From Streptomyces zaomyceticus (lineage in GTDB: Bacteria; Actinomycetota; Actinomycetes; Streptomycetales; Streptomycetaceae), in the NCBI RefSeq assembly GCF_014656215.1, contig NZ_BNBZ01000020.1, forward strand, positions 1-64,000: a stretch of 64,000 nucleotides of DNA, in the 5' to 3' direction. Both the position numbers and the translations under genes were made by a program. A model generated the notes under the pieces. That model did no database searches and was not told where the DNA came from. It was given only the letters and a program-made list of their open reading frames with translations. This document shows positions 58,878 to 64,000 of this stretch, piece by piece; within the stretch, counting starts at the first letter, position 1, and each line of letters begins with the position of its first letter.

Positions 58878-60838
58878 GCGTAGCTCCGCTGGGTGGGGTG
58901 GACGTACTCGAAGGCGAGGTCCTCCTTGTGGAGGACGGGGGACCCGCCGGTGCCGCCGAACTCCCAGGCCGCCGCGTACGAGAACTCCTCGTCGCGGCGC
59001 GCGGCCTCGCCGTCCGGCGTCTGGGACTCCTCGCGGAAGTGACCGCCGCAGGACTCGGCGCGGTGGAGCGCGTCGAGGCACATGAGCTCGGCGAGCTCCA
59101 GGTAGTCGACGATCCGGTTGGCCTTCTCCAGGGACTGGTTGAACTCCTCGCCGGTGCCGGGAACCTTGATCCGGCTCCAGAACTCCCGGCGGATCTCCGG
59201 GATCCGGGCGAGGGCGGTGCGCAGGCCGGCCTCCGTGCGGGCCATCCCGCAGTACTCCCACATGAGTTCGCCGAGTTCGCGGTGGAAGGAGTCGGGGGTG
59301 CGGTCGCCGTCGACGGCGAGGAGGAGGTTCAGCCGGTCCTCGGTCTCGGCCAGCACCTCCCGGACGGCCGGGTGCTCGTCGGTGACGGGCTGGGCGTGGG
59401 GGTGACGGGCGAGGTAGTCGTTGATCGTCGCGGGGAGGACGAAGTAGCCGTCGGCGAGGCCCTGCATGAGGGCGGACGCGCCGAGCCGGTTGGCCCCGTG
59501 GTCGGAGAAGTTGGCCTCGCCGACGGCGAAGAGGCCGGGGACGGTGGTCTGGAGGTCGTAGTCGACCCAGAGCCCGCCCATCGTGTAGTGGACGGCGGGA
59601 TAGATCCGCATCGGGACCTCGTACGGGTTCTCCGCGGTGATCCGCTCGTACATGTCGAAGAGGTTGCCGTACCTCTCCTCCACCGCCCTGCGGCCCATCC
59701 GCCGGATCGCGTCGGCGAAGTCGAGGTAGACGCCCTGCCCGCCGGGGCCGACGCCGCGGCCCTCGTCGCAGACGTTCTTCGCGGCGCGGGAGGCGATGTC
59801 GCGGGGGACGAGGTTGCCGAAGGAGGGGTAGATCCGCTCCAGGTAGTAGTCGCGCTCGTCCTCGGGGATCTCGGCGGCGGGGCGGGTGTCGCCCTCGGCC
59901 TTCGGGACCCAGATCCGGCCGTCGTTGCGCAGCGACTCGCTCATCAGGGTCAGCTTGGACTGGTGGTCGCCGGTGCGCGGGATGCAGGTGGGGTGGATCT
60001 GGGTGAAACAGGGGTTGGCGAAGTACGCGCCGCGCCGGTGGGCCCTCCAGACGGCGGTGGCGTTGGAGTTCATCGCGTTGGTGGAGAGGTAGAAGACGTT
60101 GCCGTAGCCGCCGCTGGCCAGGACCACCGCGTCCGCGTAGTGGGTGGAGATCTCTCCCGTGATCAGGTCGCGGGCGACGATGCCCCGGGCCCGCCCGTCG
60201 ACGACGACCAGGTCGAGCATCTCCGTACGGGCGTGCATCTCCACGTTTCCTGCGGCGATCTGCCGGGACAGGGCCTGGTAGGCGCCGAGGAGCAGCTGCT
60301 GTCCGGTCTGGCCGCGGGCGTAGAAGGTACGGGAGACCTGGACGCCGCCGAAGGAACGGGTGTCGAGGAGTCCGCCGTACTCGCGGGCGAAGGGGACGCC
60401 CTGGGCGACGCACTGGTCGATGATCTCGACGGAGATCTGGGCGAGCCGGTGGACGTTGGACTCGCGGGCGCGGAAGTCGCCGCCCTTGACGGTGTCGTAG
60501 AAGAGGCGGTGGATGGAGTCGCCGTCGTTGCGGTAGTTCTTGGCGGCGTTGATGCCGCCCTGGGCGGCGATGGAGTGGGCGCGGCGCGGTGAGTCCTGGA
60601 AGCAGAACTGGACGACGTGGTAGCCCTGTTCGGCCAGGGTGGCGCCCGCGGAGCCGCCCGCGAGTCCGGTGCCGACGACGATGATCCGGTGCTTGCGGCG
60701 GTTGGCCGGGTTCACCAGCTTCGCCTCGAAGCGGCGGGTGTCCCAGCGTTCGGCGACGGGTCCGGCGGGGGCCTTGGTGTCGGCGAGCGGGTCGCCGGTG
60801 GTGTAGGCGGCGTATTCGGTGGGTCCGGTGGAGTTCAT
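58874..60838 (-). CDS. sdhA: Succinate dehydrogenase/fumarate reductase flavoprotein subunit
   Basis: 654 aa. FAD motif IIVVGTGLAGGSAGATLAEQGY; covalent flavin attachment His in RRAHSIAAQGGINAAKNY; catalytic Arg region QIHPTCIPRTGDHQSKLTLMSE; YTMGGLWVDYDLQTTVPGLFAVGEANFSDHGANRLGASALMQGL. It oxidises succinate to fumarate. It starts three bases after sdhC stops, so sdhCAB is one operon. Confidence 0.96.
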   Translation of the reverse strand: MNSTGPTEYAAYTTGDPLADTKAPAGPVAERWDTRRFEAKLVNPANRRKHRIIVVGTGLAGGSAGATLAEQGYHVVQFCFQDSPRRAHSIAAQGGINAAKNYRNDGDSIHRLFYDTVKGGDFRARESNVHRLAQISVEIIDQCVAQGVPFAREYGGLLDTRSFGGVQVSRTFYARGQTGQQLLLGAYQALSRQIAAGNVEMHARTEMLDLVVVDGRARGIVARDLITGEISTHYADAVVLASGGYGNVFYLSTNAMNSNATAVWRAHRRGAYFANPCFTQIHPTCIPRTGDHQSKLTLMSESLRNDGRIWVPKAEGDTRPAAEIPEDERDYYLERIYPSFGNLVPRDIASRAAKNVCDEGRGVGPGGQGVYLDFADAIRRMGRRAVEERYGNLFDMYERITAENPYEVPMRIYPAVHYTMGGLWVDYDLQTTVPGLFAVGEANFSDHGANRLGASALMQGLADGYFVLPATINDYLARHPHAQPVTDEHPAVREVLAETEDRLNLLLAVDGDRTPDSFHRELGELMWEYCGMARTEAGLRTALARIPEIRREFWSRIKVPGTGEEFNQSLEKANRIVDYLELAELMCLDALHRAESCGGHFREESQTPDGEAARRDEEFSYAAAWEFGGTGGSPVLHKEDLAFEYVHPTQRSYA

Positions 60839-60841
60839 GGA

Positions 60842-61567
60842 TCAGCTCACCACTCCGGTCATGACGGCGACGGGGACGGAGACGAAGCCCGCGGTCAGGA
60901 CGAGCGCGAGGGTGTTGGCCGCGGCGCGCAGCAGGCGCTCGCGGCGGGCGTTGCCGACGCCGAGGGTCTGGGCGGCGCTCCAGAATCCGTGGCGGACGTG
61001 GAGGCCGACGGCGAGCATGGCGACGATGTAGATGACGTTGCCGTACCAGGTCGAGAAGGTGTCGACGACGTTCTGATAGGGCTTGCCCTCCTCGAAGCCG
61101 CCGGGGTGGACGGTGCCGGTGGTCAGGTCGAGGATGTGCCAGACGATGAAGAGGGCGAGGATGATCCCGCCCCAGCGCATGGTGCGGGTGGCGTACGAGG
61201 CGCGCCTGCGGCGGTGGACGTACGCGGTGGGGCGGGCCCGCACGTCGCGGCGGCTGAGCTGGTACGCGCAGACGGCGTGGGCGACGACGGCGGCGAGGAG
61301 CACGATCCGGACGAGCCAGAGGGCCCACGCGTGGTGCAGCACGGGGGCGCCCATGACCCGCAGCCAGTGGCCGTAGGCGTTGAACTCCTCGGGGCCGAAG
61401 AAGACCTTCAGGTTGCCGGCGACATGGGCGACGAGATAGCCGAGCATGAGCAGCCCGCTGACGGCCATGACCGTCTTCTTGCCGAGGGTCGATGACAGGA
61501 ATCCGCGTGACGGTGTGGGGGACGGCGGGCGGCCCGTCGTCCGGTCCCTCGTGGGTGCCAGAGCCAT
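60842..61567 (-). CDS. sdhC: Succinate dehydrogenase cytochrome b558-type membrane subunit
   Basis: 241 aa. Five membrane helices, as in Bacillus-type SdhC: KKTVMAVSGLLMLGYLVAHVAGNLKVF, HHAWALWLVRIVLLAAVVAHAVCAY, RWGGIILALFIVWHILDLTTG, VIYIVAMLAVGLHVRHGFWSAAQTLG and a last one. Histidines in AHVAGN, VVAHAV, VWHILD and LHVRHG fit haem b ligands. It anchors SdhAB and reduces menaquinone. First gene of the operon; GAGG before the ATG. Divergent from a LysR-type gene. Confidence 0.93.
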   Translation of the reverse strand: MALAPTRDRTTGRPPSPTPSRGFLSSTLGKKTVMAVSGLLMLGYLVAHVAGNLKVFFGPEEFNAYGHWLRVMGAPVLHHAWALWLVRIVLLAAVVAHAVCAYQLSRRDVRARPTAYVHRRRRASYATRTMRWGGIILALFIVWHILDLTTGTVHPGGFEEGKPYQNVVDTFSTWYGNVIYIVAMLAVGLHVRHGFWSAAQTLGVGNARRERLLRAAANTLALVLTAGFVSVPVAVMTGVVS

Positions 61568-61625
61568 GTCCTCGACGCTAGAGCCGAAGGGCCCGAGAGG
61601 TCCAAGACATGGTCCGGCTGATCTC

Positions 61626-61642
61626 AATAGGCGTCGCCTATT
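61626..61642. promoter_or_regulatory. LysR-type operator (T-N11-A palindrome)
   Basis: AATAGGCG-T-CGCCTATT, a perfect 17-bp palindrome whose TAGGCGTCGCCTA core has the T-N11-A form of LysR regulator sites. It is 22 bases before the LysR start and 59 before sdhC, suited to autoregulation and control of sdhCAB. Confidence 0.8.
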
Positions 61643-61663
61643 CATGTCCTCTAGGCTGGGCCC

Positions 61664-62575
61664 ATGCAGTTCCAGCAGCTCCTCTACTTCGTCGCCGTGG
61701 CCGAGACCCGTCACTTCACCCGGGCCGCCGAGCGCGTCCATGTCTCGCAGCCCTCCCTCTCCCAGCAGATCAAGGCACTGGAACAGGAGTTGGGCGCCGA
61801 GCTGTTCAGCCGCGCCCGGGGCAACATCACGCTCACCGACGCCGGCGAGGCCCTGCTGCCGCTCGCGCGCCGGATCCTCGCCGACACGGAGACGGCCCGG
61901 ATCGAGGTGCAGGAGCTGGCCCAGCTCAAGCGGGGCCGGGTACGGCTCGGCGCGACCCCGAGCATCTGCACCGGGCTGCTGCCCGACGTGCTGCGGGCCT
62001 TCCACGACCTGCACCCCGGGATCGAGCTCCTCATCGAGGAGAGCGGCTCGCACGATCTCGTACGCGAGCTGGCCCGCGGCGCCCTCGACCTGGCGCTCGT
62101 GGTGCTGCCGCTGCCGACGCCGTCACCGGCGCTCACGACGGTCGAGCTGCTCCGGGAGGACCTGGTGGTGGTCTCCTCCCCCTCGGCGTCGGCGCCCGGC
62201 CGCCCGGTGCGGATCAAGGATCTGCGGGAACAGCCACTCGTCATGTTCCGGCACGGCTACGACCTGCGGGAACTGACCGTGGCGGCCTGCCGGGCGGAGG
62301 GCTTCGAGCCCACCTTCACGGTCGAGGGCGGCGAGCTGGACGCGGTCCTCGGGTTCGTACGGGCCGGGCTCGGGCTCGCGGTCGTCCCCGCGATGGTGGC
62401 GGCGCGCGCGGGCCGGGACCTGCGCGTCACCGCACTCGCCCGGCCGGGGCTTCGACGGACCATCGCGCTGGCGCACCGGAGCGACGTGGCGCCGCCGCGA
62501 GCGGCACGGGAACTCCAGCGGATGCTGCTGGCCTCCCGGCGGGGCGAACCCGAGAGGGCGATGGACATCGACTGA
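61664..62575 (+). CDS. LysR family transcriptional regulator
   Basis: 303 aa. N-terminal helix-turn-helix LLYFVAVAETRHFTRAAERVHVSQPSLSQQIKALEQELGAELFSR; effector domain from about 90 with GATPSICTGLLPDVLRAFHDLHPGIELLIEE. It is divergent from sdhCAB, and the spacer carries a T-N11-A palindrome, so it probably controls this succinate dehydrogenase. The ligand is unknown. Confidence 0.93.
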   Translation: MQFQQLLYFVAVAETRHFTRAAERVHVSQPSLSQQIKALEQELGAELFSRARGNITLTDAGEALLPLARRILADTETARIEVQELAQLKRGRVRLGATPSICTGLLPDVLRAFHDLHPGIELLIEESGSHDLVRELARGALDLALVVLPLPTPSPALTTVELLREDLVVVSSPSASAPGRPVRIKDLREQPLVMFRHGYDLRELTVAACRAEGFEPTFTVEGGELDAVLGFVRAGLGLAVVPAMVAARAGRDLRVTALARPGLRRTIALAHRSDVAPPRAARELQRMLLASRRGEPERAMDID

Positions 62576-62717
62576 GGCGCCTCGCCCGGCCCCCACAGCC
62601 ACCTCGACTCCGGCCCGCCCCTGCAACCGCCTCGGCTCGGCCCGGCCCCGTCACTCCTCCCCGTACCCCCCGTAAATCCGCGTGCGGCAGGCCGTCGGCG
62701 GCTGCGAGCATGCACCC

Positions 62718-64000
62718 ATGGTCCACGCGCTCGAACACCTGGTCGTCCGGCACACCCGCCGTCTCCCCTCCCCCACCGGCCCCTCGGGGGACGGGGCCGC
62801 CGCCGCGCGCAGGTTCGACGCGGCACTGATGACCGCCGGGTTCAAGCTGTCGGGCGAGCTGCTGGAGCGCCTGTCGGGGTTCGCCGAGCCGACGGTCGTG
62901 GAGACCGCCGTCCGCACCCTGGCCACGGTCCGCGAACTCGTCGGCGACCATGTGCGGCACAACGTCTACTTCGTCGACTTCCCGGCCAACGTGCCGGACA
63001 CCCTCGACTTCTGGACGGAGTGCTTCGCCCGGGCGGTGGGTGAGCGCGACGCCCGCGCCGGGCTGCTCCGGCGGCTGCGCGCCGGTGTGCTCGACCTGCT
63101 GAGTCTCCCCGCGTACGGCCGCTACCCGCACACGTACGAGGAGATGGTCGCGCGGCACGACGAGCTGATCGCGTCGGCCGGTGACCGGCTTACCGTGCTC
63201 CACCCCGGCGGAGAGGCCCGGGAGGAGGTCGGGGCGCTCTACCGGGCCCTGGCCGGCAGCACGACCCCGCTGGGCGCGGAGCACCTGGGGGATCTGGCGC
63301 TCCTCGCCGAGCACCACGCGCACGACCCGGACGGCCCCGAGGAGATCCCCGTCCGTGAGAACCGCGCCGTGGTCAACCGCGGACGGCTCCGGGCGGGCGC
63401 GGCTCCGTTCCTGGACACCGTCACCGATGTCCTGAGGCTCGGCTGCGCGCTCGTGGACGGCGATGTCACCCTCCGCGAGCCGACCCGGTTCCGCTCCCTG
63501 CCGCGCCGACACCGCCGGGCCCTGCTCGCGGGCCTCGACGCGCTCGTCGCCGCCTCCCCCGGCAAGCTCGCGGACGTCTCCGCGCACGGGGAGACGTGGA
63601 AGCGGCTCGGGGAGCGGCTGCACCCCCACGAGTACCCCCACTGGCCGCACGCGGCCGAGGTGTTCGCCGTGGCCAGGGGTGAGCGCAGGGCCCCGTCCTT
63701 CGACGGACGCGTGGAGGCGCTGCTGGCACGGGGGGACCTCACCGGCGCGGCGGACCTGCTGGCCTCGCACGCCCCGGGCCGGCTCTTCCGCGCCGCGGAC
63801 CGGCTCCTGCGCTCCGCGGAGGAGGACGCGGAGTGGGAGACGGTCCTCGCCGCCGTGGAGCGGGCCGCGCCGCGGGTCTCGGGCCGGGTGGTCCTGTCGC
63901 TGCGCGAGCACGTCCACAACCGGGCGGGCCTGGCGGGGACGGGCACTCCCTCGCGCCGGGTCTTCGTGAACCGCGAAGGCCGGGCATGGGCCACCGCCGA
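62718..64000 (+). CDS. Partial gene resembling the MXAN_6230/SCO0854 RING-domain family
   Basis: From ATG 62718 the frame is open for 427 codons to the window end and is therefore incomplete. It is soluble and Arg/Leu/Ala-rich. Stretches such as NRAVVNRGRLRAG, DTVTDVLRLGCALVDGDVTLREPTRFRSLPRRHRRALLAGLD look like the conserved core I recall of the MXAN_6230/SCO0854 family, whose C-terminus carries a RING-like zinc domain. That end is outside the window. Function unknown. The family name is from memory and should be treated as tentative; that this is a real gene is well supported by codon use. Confidence 0.6.
   Translation, partial: MVHALEHLVVRHTRRLPSPTGPSGDGAAAARRFDAALMTAGFKLSGELLERLSGFAEPTVVETAVRTLATVRELVGDHVRHNVYFVDFPANVPDTLDFWTECFARAVGERDARAGLLRRLRAGVLDLLSLPAYGRYPHTYEEMVARHDELIASAGDRLTVLHPGGEAREEVGALYRALAGSTTPLGAEHLGDLALLAEHHAHDPDGPEEIPVRENRAVVNRGRLRAGAAPFLDTVTDVLRLGCALVDGDVTLREPTRFRSLPRRHRRALLAGLDALVAASPGKLADVSAHGETWKRLGERLHPHEYPHWPHAAEVFAVARGERRAPSFDGRVEALLARGDLTGAADLLASHAPGRLFRAADRLLRSAEEDAEWETVLAAVERAAPRVSGRVVLSLREHVHNRAGLAGTGTPSRRVFVNREGRAWATA

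Noticed and set aside
62427..63917. Minus-strand open frame overlapping the LysR and last genes
   Set aside because: The plus frame from 62718 has far better codon bias and protein-like composition; the minus frame is its shadow.

Overview
The window reads as chromosomal DNA of a Streptomyces species. It is very GC-rich with strong third-position GC bias and frequent GTG starts. It carries Streptomyces hallmark loci: a melC1-melC2 tyrosinase operon, egtABCD for ergothioneine, a class IV lanthipeptide cluster of the venezuelin type, and one rare TTA (bldA) leucine codon in a biosynthetic gene. The mix of specialised metabolism, secreted enzymes, IS and gene debris and conserved operons fits a chromosome arm. 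No rRNA, tRNA or CRISPR array was seen.

Layout. 1-3.1 kb: start of an IS5-type transposase leaving the window, a secreted GH8 chitosanase/glucanase with a discoidin domain behind a 16-bp perfect palindrome, and an AI-2E family transporter. 3.2-11.2 kb: an unusual divergent biosynthetic locus. The minus arm has an amino acid:carrier-protein ligase, a free carrier protein and a phosphopantetheinyl transferase. The plus arm has a PhyH-type dioxygenase with a TTA codon, a DUF6271-like glycosyltransferase-fold protein, a free-standing condensation-domain protein and an MFS exporter. This is the best candidate here for an undescribed pathway. 11.4-13.0 kb: NmrA, DUF3040 and CsbD proteins. 13.0-18.9 kb: a segment with a decayed carboxylesterase and a complete venezuelin-like cluster (LanL, precursor, ABC ATPase, permease), bracketed by about 80-bp direct repeats of the 3' end of the adjacent pirin gene.

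18.9-27.2 kb: pirin, TPR protein, a DUF6153-DUF305 pair behind a copper-type operator, an amidohydrolase-NCS1 permease pair with divergent TetR regulator, and a mercuric-reductase-like flavoprotein. 27.5-32.2 kb: a dormancy/redox island with a DevR/OsdR-like regulator, a DevS/OsdK-like two-GAF kinase, a CBS-BON protein, a nitroreductase stub, Hsp20, thioredoxin and a 37-bp tandem repeat. 32.2-40.2 kb: thiolase, LacI regulator with a 21-bp palindromic operator and divergent MFS gene, alpha/beta hydrolase, NfeD-like plus flotillin pair, a small basic protein found only by direct reading, and a bacterial-type PARG.

40.4-49.1 kb: egtABCD; convergent ornithine-lipid acyltransferase genes (olsB-olsA); an orphan sugar-binding lipoprotein with a DasR-like site; dodecin; HAD phosphatase. 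49.2-56.6 kb: TrmB/LuxR-type regulator, a large secreted subtilase and a UvrA-like ABC protein. 56.6-64 kb: melC, sdhCAB with a divergent LysR gene, and the start of a protein resembling the MXAN_6230/SCO0854 family, cut by the window edge.

Several regulatory signals point to aminosugar or chitin sensing: a CsnR-like palindrome at the chitosanase and DasR/GntR-like sites both in the divergent promoter of the unusual biosynthetic locus and upstream of the sugar-binding lipoprotein. These links are inferred from site sequence only.
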